A stretch of 15,286 nt of DNA, from positions 1 to 15,286 of the forward strand of contig JBBDIU010000122.1 in NCBI GenBank assembly GCA_040880205.1, read 5' to 3'. The notes under the pieces were generated by a model that made no database searches, had not been told where the DNA came from, and saw only the letters and a list, made by a program, of their open reading frames with translations. Made by a program: the position numbers and the translations under genes. Below, piece after piece: positions 1-6,086 of the stretch. The number at the start of each line of letters is the position of its first letter. Position 1 is the stretch's first letter. Source of the stretch: WACF01 sp040880205. Its GTDB lineage: Bacteria; Pseudomonadota; Gammaproteobacteria; Pseudomonadales; Cellvibrionaceae.

Positions 1-579
1 CGCCTCAGCGCCTTTTTCGGTTTTTCCTACCTTGTCGCGTTGCAATCGCAATACCACATCCATGGACAATAAGGTCGCCCAGGTTCCCTCGAGACTGGTC
101 GCCTCGTTTTCTGGCGCGGGACCGGCGGTCATCAGTTTCCGCATACCGCTATCTTCGTCATAAAGCGTAACATCCGCCTGCTGCATTGATTTGAGATAGA
201 TAGTTACGCGCGCCGGGTCCTTCTCGGGGTTGCCCCTCACACTGATGCGTTGACCAGTTTGGATCGTGTCGCGGGTCCATCCCTGTCGGTACATCATGGC
301 GGGCGGCGTGCCTTCGATCTCCCACTCAACAGTTTCACCGGCCTCGTTGGTGCCTTCCACATAGATATAAACGTGGGGATTGGCCCATTCGTACTTGGTA
401 ACGACACCTTCGATGGTAACTTCCCGACTGGTGTCGAATCGCGACATACTGTGATGGGCCATGGTCAGCGGCGCGAAACCGGTAACGAGCGTTAGAAAAA
501 TTACAATCGGACGGACAACTATCTTTGCCAGGTTTTCGGCTATTTTTGATTTTGCGTCGTTATAAGCGTCCCGGGCCAT
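1..579 (-). CDS. DUF6152 family exported protein (3' end beyond window)
   Basis: The reading frame is open from an ATG at 579 to the window edge (193 codons visible), so the C-terminus is missing. A Shine-Dalgarno AGGGGA (complement at 586-591) sits 6 bases before the start. Residues 22-41 form a hydrophobic segment ending in Ala just before HHSMSRFD, the typical beginning of mature DUF6152 proteins. The body then follows the family pattern: EVTIEGVVTKYEWANPHVYI at 53-72 and RQGWTRDTIQTGQRISVRG near 98-116. These are small periplasmic proteins of unknown function, probably a beta-sandwich/OB-like fold (from family knowledge). The part beyond about residue 135 (the stretch with SLEGTWATL) extends past the core. 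No partner gene is visible on this side. Family assignment is from motif recall; function is unknown. Confidence 0.8.
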   Translation of the reverse strand, partial: MARDAYNDAKSKIAENLAKIVVRPIVIFLTLVTGFAPLTMAHHSMSRFDTSREVTIEGVVTKYEWANPHVYIYVEGTNEAGETVEWEIEGTPPAMMYRQGWTRDTIQTGQRISVRGNPEKDPARVTIYLKSMQQADVTLYDEDSGMRKLMTAGPAPENEATSLEGTWATLLSMDVVLRLQRDKVGKTEKGAEA

Positions 580-1221
580 GATCGTTCCCCTGCTAATTCG
601 ATGTGTGTTTTCCTTTCCCGCAACTCGATCCGATAAATTCTGGTTTCGGTGGTGATCGGAAAAATACCCGATAAGAATGCGGCACTTTTGAGCCCCGCTC
701 AATCCATTGGAGAAAGTCTTAACACTACTTGATTATGGGTGGGGCCTTGCAACAGCAGGGTTATCTACGAAAACATTCATCCCAATGAAGAAGCTGGGGG
801 GTGGCTTAAGCATGACCTAACAAGAGCATATCGGGAATCAGCGCCGCGCGCGCGGTCGAAGGAACCCGGCCATCCAACATGGATGCGTACTGTCCGCTCC
901 CGGAGTTGACTGTCAGGGATACAGCCTCATTTGTGCCGCTGAACTGCGACGTGCTCACACTCTCCCCCGGAGCGATTAGCGCCTAAATCAACGTCTAGCC
1001 AAGGCGTCGGAGCACCGTAATCATGGCGCGAGGGTCCGGTGCGAAAGCGATTAGACCGCTACAGCCGTAAAAGGTGACTTTTAGCGCGGGTCTGTACTAT
1101 GATTCCGGTGCCATATGCATTGAGTTGCCGGCTGGTGAGTTCCGCGATTTGGTTCGCTCGGCCTCGGTGCTATGGCAAGAACAACACTCTCACAATCAAA
1201 GAAAGAGAACAGGAGATTGCA
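580..1221. other. gene-free stretch between two divergent genes
   Basis: About 640 bases separate the minus-strand DUF6152 start from the plus-strand barrel gene, so both promoters should lie here. I see a perfect short palindrome at 688-702 (TTGAGC, CCC, GCTCAA), a long-looped inverted repeat GCACCG/CGGTGC at 1012-1042, and a 9-base direct repeat AGCGATTAG at 971-979 and 1046-1054. A TACTAT box at 1095-1100 could be a -10 for the barrel gene, but no convincing -35 goes with it. A minus-strand stop-free stretch of about 50 codons around 808-975 lacks a good start and is not called. Nothing else is supported. Confidence 0.5.
688..702. promoter_or_regulatory. possible operator palindrome upstream of the DUF6152 gene
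   Basis: This is a perfect 6-base inverted repeat (TTGAGC and GCTCAA) around CCC. On the minus strand its TTGAGC could serve as a -35, with CATTCT 17 bases further as a poor -10. It lies about 110 bases before the DUF6152 start. It could be a repressor site or a chance palindrome; there is no independent support. Confidence 0.25.
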
Positions 1222-1740
1222 ATGTCCAAGATTCAATCGTTCAAGCTACTTGGCGTCCTGGCCGGCATGATCTTTTCGGTAGCGTCTTTTGCTCAAGATA
1301 TGTACGCAGGCGGTAATCTCGCAAGCCTGGATTTCTCAGTTGACGGCACTAGTCAGGAGGCTTCATTAACCGCGGTCTATGGTCGCCTTGGCACTTCTTT
1401 CACTGACAACATCTCGGGCGAAATCCGACTGGGACTTGGAGTCGGCGATGATACTATTTTTGGTGTGGACGTGGAGCTGGAAAATATGTTCGGTGCCTAT
1501 GTGCGCGCTGGCCTTCCAGTGACCGAGGTTATCTACCCTTATGCCGTTATTGGCTATACCCGCGGCGAAGTGGACGTTTCGGGGTTTTCCAGTGAGTCGG
1601 AATCGGACGTATCGTTTGGGGTTGGCGTCGATTTCGGCCTTGGCGGTGGAATGGCAATCAACCTTGAATACATGAACTACCTTGATAAGGACGGCGCGGA
1701 AGTTGATGGCTTCGCCATTGGTTTTGCAAAATCTTTTTAA
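1222..1740 (+). CDS. small outer-membrane beta-barrel protein (OmpA/OmpX-like fold)
   Basis: The protein has 172 residues when started at the ATG at 1222, which has AGGAG at 1211-1215 six bases upstream. An in-frame ATG at 1099 is rejected because its extension ends just where a clean signal peptide begins. Residues 1-24 are that signal peptide (MSKIQSFKLLGVLAGMIF..., cleavage after SFA, mature QDMYAGG). The mature part of about 148 residues alternates polar and aromatic or hydrophobic residues in strands such as YPYAVIGYTRGEVDV and MAINLEYMNYLD. It ends ...FAIGFAKSF, with the terminal Phe recognised by the Bam machinery (family knowledge). Length and layout fit an eight-stranded barrel of the Omp_b-brl type. 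Acidic loop segments (SESESDVS) are probably exposed. It is likely monocistronic; function beyond a membrane barrel is unknown. Confidence 0.85.
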   Translation: MSKIQSFKLLGVLAGMIFSVASFAQDMYAGGNLASLDFSVDGTSQEASLTAVYGRLGTSFTDNISGEIRLGLGVGDDTIFGVDVELENMFGAYVRAGLPVTEVIYPYAVIGYTRGEVDVSGFSSESESDVSFGVGVDFGLGGGMAINLEYMNYLDKDGAEVDGFAIGFAKSF

Positions 1741-1761
1741 CCCTACTCCCAACTGAAAACG

Positions 1762-1797
1762 GCTGTGCGGTGGTGTCATTAGGCGCTCCTGCACAGC
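1762..1797 (+). terminator. hairpin after the barrel gene, possible terminator
   Basis: GCTGTGC (1762-1768) pairs perfectly with GCACAGC (1791-1797) across a 22-base loop, starting 21 bases after the barrel stop codon. There is no T-run after it, so intrinsic termination is doubtful; it may mark or stabilise the 3' end. Confidence 0.3.
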
Positions 1798-1899
1798 TTG
1801 CCAGGCCAACGATAAAACGGGCTGTGTTAGCCTGCCGCGAATTCCGGCGGTAACTCCCGAAGAGGCGTGCTCCGACGTTCACCGACACTTAATTGTGCA

Positions 1900-1915
1900 A
1901 TGGGCCGAAGCCCAT
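1900..1915 (+). promoter_or_regulatory. hairpin directly upstream of the hflK ribosome-binding site
   Basis: ATGGGC (1900-1905) pairs perfectly with GCCCAT (1910-1915) around a CGAA loop. The next base begins the Shine-Dalgarno AAGGA (1916-1920), which is 9 bases before the hflK ATG at 1930. A stable small stem abutting the ribosome site could modulate initiation or protect the 5' end. No known leader family is recognised. Confidence 0.35.
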
Positions 1916-1929
1916 AAGGATTACTAGAC

Positions 1930-2961
1930 ATGGTTCAATCCAACAGACGAGGCAGTAACGCCCTGGAAGATGTTCTCGCCTCGCTCAATACAGGCCAGAA
2001 GCCGCCGCGCTCGGTTATTGGCGGCATTATCGTGGTGTTTGTTCTAGTCTGGGCGGGTTTTACGTCTTTTTACACCGTTCAGCCCGAGGAACGAGCGGTG
2101 GTCAAGCGCTTTGGTGAGGTGATCGGCATCAATGATCCGGGGCTGCACTTCAAAGTCCCTTTTGGCATTGACCGGGTCGAGTTCGTTGCCACCGAGCGGG
2201 TGTTGAAGCAGGAGTTCGGGTTTCGAACCACCGGAAGTCGGGGTGGCCGAACCACCTATTCGGACGCCGTGCTTGAAGATGAATCGCTAATGCTCACGGG
2301 CGATCTGAACATGATCGATGTGGAGTGGGTTGTACAATATCGTATCAACGATCCAATTCGCTTCCTATACGAGCTGCGCGAGCCGACCCGCACATTGCGC
2401 GACATTTCCGAATCGGTAATGCGCCGCGTTGCGGGTAATCGCCTGGGCTCGGAGGTGCTGACGGTTGGCCGTGTGGAAATTCAGAGTGAGGCGAGAGAAG
2501 AGATTCAGGAAATCATGGAGCAATACCGCGCGGGGATTCATATTATCACCGTGGAATTGCAAGACGTTGTACCACCACCGGTAGTGCAGCCCGCCTTCAA
2601 CGAGGTAAACGAGGCGCGGCAGGAACGGGAGCGTATGATTAACGAAGCGCAAAAGCGCGTTAATCAGGAAATTCCGCGTGCCCAAGGCGCGGCACTGCGC
2701 ACCGTTGCGGAAGCCCAGGGATATGCCACGGAGCGGGTCAATCGAGCCCTGGGGGAAAGCGCGCGATTCTCCGCTGTATTGACGGAATACCGTCAGGCAC
2801 CAGAGGTTACTCGGTCGCGCTTGTATCTGGAAACGCTTACCCAGATATTGCCCAACATTGGCCAAATACTGGTGGTACAGGATGGTCAGACCGGTCCGCT
2901 GCCTTTACTGGATGTCAACAGAACTGGCGATCGCCGTCGTGAAGGGGAGGGTAGCCGATGA
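1930..2961 (+). CDS. hflK: HflK-like SPFH/band-7 membrane protein
   Basis: This 343-residue protein has one membrane helix at about 29-51, followed by the SPFH/band-7 domain (YTVQPEERAVVKRFGEV near 48-64, DPGLHFKVPFGIDRV near 70-84). A charged Ala/Glu/Arg-rich coiled coil covers about 225-280, with a tail ending near ILVVQDGQTGPLPLLD. HflK with HflC forms a large periplasm-facing cage that surrounds and modulates the FtsH AAA protease (family knowledge). E. coli HflK is longer (419 aa) because of a Gly/Pro-rich cytoplasmic N-terminus. That segment is nearly absent here, leaving about 28 polar residues. AAGGA at 1916-1920 supports the start. The stop overlaps the next start (ATGA), implying translational coupling with hflC. 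The usual hfq-hflX neighbours are not upstream. Confidence 0.9.
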   Translation: MVQSNRRGSNALEDVLASLNTGQKPPRSVIGGIIVVFVLVWAGFTSFYTVQPEERAVVKRFGEVIGINDPGLHFKVPFGIDRVEFVATERVLKQEFGFRTTGSRGGRTTYSDAVLEDESLMLTGDLNMIDVEWVVQYRINDPIRFLYELREPTRTLRDISESVMRRVAGNRLGSEVLTVGRVEIQSEAREEIQEIMEQYRAGIHIITVELQDVVPPPVVQPAFNEVNEARQERERMINEAQKRVNQEIPRAQGAALRTVAEAQGYATERVNRALGESARFSAVLTEYRQAPEVTRSRLYLETLTQILPNIGQILVVQDGQTGPLPLLDVNRTGDRRREGEGSR

Positions 2962-3899
2962 AAATCATAACGGCCATTGTTATCGCCGCCATTTTGTATA
3001 TTGTTGGAAGCACCGTATTTTTCACCCTGGATCAGGCCGAACAGGCCATCATCGTGCAGTTTGGCGAACCCATCGGCGACGTGATTACCGAACCCGGCCT
3101 GAAAATGAAAGCCCCCTGGCAGCAGGTGCGCTACTTCGACAAACGACTTTTGGTTTGGGATGGTGATGTAACGCAAATCCCGACACTGGGGCGTGAATTT
3201 ATCCTGGTTGACACCACGGCACGTTGGCGCATTTCCGATCCCTTACAATTTTTGCGCAGTGTGCGTGACGAACAAGGTGCACGTACCCGGCTTGACGATA
3301 TTATCGATTCGGTGGTGCGAGACATGGTTTCGTCCACCGATTTGGAAGAAATTGTCCGCTCCCAGGACTGGAACGTGGACGTTGAGCAGCTTGAGGATCC
3401 GGCGCTGGCCGAGCGGGACGACGTGGATCTCAGCCAAAGTCCAAAGTTGGGTCGCGAACTACTGGAACAGGAAATTCTAGCCCGCGCCCAACGCCTGATG
3501 CCGGAACTTGGTATCGAACTCAACGACGTGCGCATCAAGCGCGTGAACTACATTGAATCGGTCCGGCGGCAGGTGGAAAACCGCATGATTGCCGAACGTC
3601 AGTCCATCGCCGAACGCTTTCGCTCCGAAGGCCAGGGCCGCAGCCAGGAAATTCTCGGTGAAATGGAACGGGAGCTGCGCAGTATCGAGTCGGAAGCGGC
3701 TCGTCAGGCCGAGGAAATTCGGGGCGACGCCGACGCGGAGGCAACGCGTATCTATGGTGAAGCGTTTGGCGCCGACCCGGAGTTTTATGCGTTTTTCAGA
3801 ACACTGGAGAGTTATCGCACCCTGGGTCCGAACAGCACCTTGATGCTTCGATCGGATTCCGATTTCTTCCGCTACCTGGAAGACATCGCCGCCGACTGA
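2958..3899 (+). CDS. hflC: HflC-like SPFH/band-7 membrane protein
   Basis: The protein has 313 residues, close to E. coli HflC (334). A membrane helix covers residues 2-24 and leads directly into the band-7 domain (FTLDQAEQAIIVQFGEPIGD, then EPGLKMKAPWQQVRYFDKR). The HflC hallmark LLVWDGDVTQIPTLGREFILVD lies around 59-80. An acidic segment near 145-165 (EDPALAERDDVDLSQ) is followed by a long coiled coil, about 195-270, containing NRMIAERQSIAERFRSEGQG. The C-terminus holds the conserved FYAFFRTLESYRTL region. It is the partner of HflK in the FtsH-associated complex. GGGAGG near 2945 precedes the start, which overlaps the hflK stop by 4 bases. Only 36 bases separate it from the converging response-regulator gene, with no clear terminator. 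Confidence 0.92.
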   Translation: MKIITAIVIAAILYIVGSTVFFTLDQAEQAIIVQFGEPIGDVITEPGLKMKAPWQQVRYFDKRLLVWDGDVTQIPTLGREFILVDTTARWRISDPLQFLRSVRDEQGARTRLDDIIDSVVRDMVSSTDLEEIVRSQDWNVDVEQLEDPALAERDDVDLSQSPKLGRELLEQEILARAQRLMPELGIELNDVRIKRVNYIESVRRQVENRMIAERQSIAERFRSEGQGRSQEILGEMERELRSIESEAARQAEEIRGDADAEATRIYGEAFGADPEFYAFFRTLESYRTLGPNSTLMLRSDSDFFRYLEDIAAD

Positions 3900-3935
3900 T
3901 GGCGGCGCACAGCCGGTAAGCCACGTTCGTCGCCG

Positions 3936-5048
3936 TTACCTAAACAGCTGCTGCTTCTGTTTATCCGACATCAGCGCAACCAGCGGCGCCAATCGCCTCA
4001 GCACCGCCTCCATTTGACCTTCGGCGGTGTTGGTTTTTCCTTGGCTGATAGCTTCCAACAGACTGTCGATGGATAGGGGCAGGGCGGATTCTTCCCTCTG
4101 ATTGGCCTCCAGTTTAAGCATTTGTACTTCACCAGCGCCCACGGCCCTGGCGTTTTTCAAGGCCTGTTCAGCGGATCGGAGCAGTTCCTTGGCTACCACC
4201 TTGCTGCCTTTATTCGCCGTGGCGACACCGGCGGACATGGTAATCGAGAGCGATTCTCCACCCACCTTCATTTTAAAGCCGTTAATACGTTCGCACATAC
4301 GCTTGGCCAATATGATGACGCCTTCAGGTTTGGCCATCGGCAGAATAATCGTGAATTTCGCCACCCCATTGCGGCCAATGCTGTCTTCCTTGCGAACTGT
4401 CCGCTGTATGGTGGCGGCAACCTGTTTGACAAGCTGCTCCGCTCCCTGCTTGCCGACCCGTTCGTAAGTCGTTTTGAAGTCATCCAATTCGAATACAATA
4501 AGCGCCAGGTTTTGGTTGTGACGAGTGACGAATGACGCATCCTTTTCCAACTGGGCATGCAAACCGCTGGTGTTCAATGCGCCGGTCAGCACATCAATAT
4601 CGGCACTTTTTTGCAGGCTGGCTTTATCCCGGCGATAGCTTGCGTGGGCATCGGCCCGGGCGAGAATTTCCGTCGAGCTGAAAGGCTTGGTGATGAAATC
4701 GGTGGCACCAAGTTCAAGCACCTTGCGTCTGACACCGTCTTCCTCGGCCGCCCCGGTCAGAACAATGATGGGTTGGTTGCGAATACCCTCATCCTCCGAC
4801 TGCCTGATTCGCTGAATGAGCCCGTAGCCGTCAAGCTTCGGCATTCCCAAATCCGTGAAGACCACCTGGATAGTGTTGTCGGCACTGATCTTCTGCCACG
4901 CTTCCTCCCCATCCTCGGCGAGCACCAGATCAAACTTTGCCGACAGGATTTTAGTCGCGGTCCTCCTGACCAGTTTGGAATCGTCCGCAACCAGAATTCG
5001 CGGTTTTTTGGCATTTTGCTGGATTTCGGCGCTGTTGCTGTCAGTCAT
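3936..5048 (-). CDS. response regulator with degenerate GGDEF domain
   Basis: This is a 370-residue protein. The receiver domain (about 16-135) is intact: acidic pair D22/D23, phospho-acceptor D66 in FTDLGMP, T98 in VLTG and K121 in TKPF. A GGDEF-type domain follows at about 147-312, starting IDVLTGALNTSGL. Its catalytic signature is lost: the GGDEF position reads G-V-A-K-F (228-232), and the metal-binding Asp of the first motif is Glu187 in FELDDF. The RxxD of the inhibitory I-site is kept as R219-K-E-D222. It is therefore probably not a diguanylate cyclase but may bind c-di-GMP or act as a protein-interaction module under phosphorylation control (inference). The last 45 residues are an uncharacterised helical tail. 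No sensor kinase is encoded nearby. A weak AGGTTGAG lies about 6 bases before the ATG. Confidence 0.85.
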   Translation of the reverse strand: MTDSNSAEIQQNAKKPRILVADDSKLVRRTATKILSAKFDLVLAEDGEEAWQKISADNTIQVVFTDLGMPKLDGYGLIQRIRQSEDEGIRNQPIIVLTGAAEEDGVRRKVLELGATDFITKPFSSTEILARADAHASYRRDKASLQKSADIDVLTGALNTSGLHAQLEKDASFVTRHNQNLALIVFELDDFKTTYERVGKQGAEQLVKQVAATIQRTVRKEDSIGRNGVAKFTIILPMAKPEGVIILAKRMCERINGFKMKVGGESLSITMSAGVATANKGSKVVAKELLRSAEQALKNARAVGAGEVQMLKLEANQREESALPLSIDSLLEAISQGKTNTAEGQMEAVLRRLAPLVALMSDKQKQQLFR

Positions 5049-5354
5049 GCGGGCTCAACCTGTGGGTCAGGGTAGATTTTGGTCAAAAATTAGGCAGAAG
5101 ATGCGGTTTAGGGGCCGTCTGCGTCCCGGCGATAAACGGCCTCGCTCCTTGTACTATAGCTACTTTTTCGGGATAACTAATCGGTTACAACAGAAGGCCA
5201 ACCCCGCGTTAGAACACCATTCCCAGATTTCCGAAATGGCTATGACAAAACGCAATAATCAGTCTGTCCGGTGGTTGCAGGCAGCCTGGCGAGGGCGGTA
5301 GATCGATGCAGAGGAGGTTGTGTTTATTAGCTATAAATCCAGATAATCGACCAG

Positions 5355-5420
5355 GGCTCATTTGCTTCCAGGGGATGTTTCAAGTGTTTGCGTGCCGCTG
5401 GAAGTGCAACCTGATGAGCC
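5355..5420. ncRNA. long imperfect hairpin, candidate structured RNA
   Basis: Three nested perfect helices line up in one stem. GGCTCAT (5355-5361) pairs with ATGAGCC (5414-5420), TTGC (5362-5365) with GCAA (5406-5409), and TTCCAG (5366-5371) with CTGGAA (5398-5403). That makes 17 pairs, with small bulges on the right arm and a 26-base apical region. No reading frame passes convincingly through it and it is not adjacent to either gene end. It could be a small RNA, the stem of a transcript leader, or the remnant of a palindromic repeat. The strand is undetermined. Confidence 0.35.
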
Positions 5421-5483
5421 TCGTCCGATCATGTTGAGAAAATCCATGGGGTCGATTCCAAACGTTGTCCGAGAGATTGCGTG

Positions 5484-5518
5484 AATGGCCGGAAGGATTG
5501 GAAGATCCTCCGGCCATT
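5484..5518 (-). terminator. strong stem-loop after the DUF2795 gene
   Basis: AATGGCCGGAAGGAT (5484-5498) pairs with ATCCTCCGGCCATT (5505-5518), with a single bulged A and a 6-base loop, making 14 pairs. It begins 7 bases after the DUF2795 stop codon on the minus strand. There is no T-run on either side, so it is either a Rho-independent terminator of atypical form or a 3'-end stabilising hairpin. Confidence 0.55.
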
Positions 5519-5525
5519 GTACGGC

Positions 5526-5738
5526 TTAGTGTTTGACCTCGCTCATGCCGACGGATAAATCGGCCACGCTTTCGTACTTTTTGTCGGGGACTTGATTCAT
5601 CAGGTCAAGGATTTTAGGGGGCGCGCCTTGATCCTTCGCATGGTCGATAATGTCAAGTTTATCGGCGGGAAATTTAACGCCGGCGATAAACTTCTCCAAT
5701 TCGGCCGCACTGATGTTGCCAGCTTGTTGTTGAGCCAT
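5526..5738 (-). CDS. small DUF2795 domain protein
   Basis: This is a 70-residue soluble protein. A longer in-frame start at 5753 is rejected: the sequence after that ATG is itself the Shine-Dalgarno GGAGGT (complement 5746-5751), placed 7 bases before the ATG at 5738. Residues 12-62 fit the DUF2795 pattern: a short helix (SAAELEKFIAGV), the Phe-Pro-Ala turn (KFPADKLDIIDHAKDQGAPP), then the C-terminal VPDKKYESVADLS motif. Members are small helical proteins of unknown function found in many bacteria. It is transcribed alone, divergently from the MuiA-like gene, and is followed by a strong stem-loop at 5484-5518. The perfect ribosome site suggests high expression. Confidence 0.85.
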   Translation of the reverse strand: MAQQQAGNISAAELEKFIAGVKFPADKLDIIDHAKDQGAPPKILDLMNQVPDKKYESVADLSVGMSEVKH

Positions 5739-5917
5739 CGTCTGTACCTCCATGTTGAGCGTTCGGATGTCGGGATGTCACTGCCGATTGAACTGTGTGG
5801 TGAAAGCTACAACCGGGCAATTTCACAGCCGCGCGTTTGTTCTGCTATGTTCGTGCCAAATGAAATCATATTAGTCCGAGTCAATCCAGCTTGGTTGTTG
5901 TGCTCCCACGAAAGCGA

Positions 5918-5946
5918 TTGATAGTCACTATTTGGCGCGCTATGCT
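5918..5946 (+). promoter_or_regulatory. sigma-70-like promoter for the MuiA-like gene
   Basis: The -35 is TTGATA (5918-5923, 5 of 6 matches) and the -10 is TATGCT (5941-5946, 4 of 6), with an ideal 17-base spacer. The predicted start near 5953 gives a leader of about 75-105 bases, depending on which ATG is used. Confidence 0.5.
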
Positions 5947-6026
5947 TAGCCTTGCAATCGTTGAGTCAGACCTCGCGACCACCGACGCGATCCGATAATA
6001 CTAACGAACACGGGAAAAGCTGGTGC

Positions 6027-6086
6027 CCTATGAATACTTGGCCTATGAACACCTGCCCTATGAACAAGCTTCCTATAAATACTAAA
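6027..6086 (+). repeat. four 15-base tandem repeats carrying successive start codons
   Basis: Units begin at 6027, 6042, 6057 and 6072 and follow CCTATGAAYACYTGS with drift. The first three contain ATG (6030, 6045, 6060); the fourth has ATA. All are in frame with the MuiA-like protein and would read PMNTW, PMNTC, PMNKL, PINTK. The unit of five codons keeps the frame when copy number changes. Confidence 0.75.

Larger units (their letters stand above)
5049..5525. other. non-coding gap with inverted repeats
   Basis: These 477 bases lie between the start of the response-regulator gene and the stop of the DUF2795 gene. They should contain the regulator's promoter. On the minus strand a TATAGT box (complement around 5154-5159) resembles a -10, but no good -35 is seen 16-18 bases from it. 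Two inverted repeats, listed separately, occupy 5355-5420 and 5484-5518. Short plus-strand frames here (for example one of 21 codons near 5236-5301) have no protein-like support. Confidence 0.45.

Noticed and set aside
808..975. Minus-strand stop-free stretch of about 50 codons with a protein-like ending
   Set aside because: An in-frame stop lies immediately upstream, there is no ATG near its beginning and no ribosome site. A run of this length is expected by chance at this base composition.
1099..1221. Longer start for the outer-membrane barrel protein
   Set aside because: The ATG at 1222 has AGGAG at ideal spacing and begins a clean signal peptide; the extension would bury that signal inside the protein.
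5526..5753. Start of the DUF2795 protein at 5753
   Set aside because: The bases just after that ATG form the GGAGGT ribosome site for the ATG at 5738.
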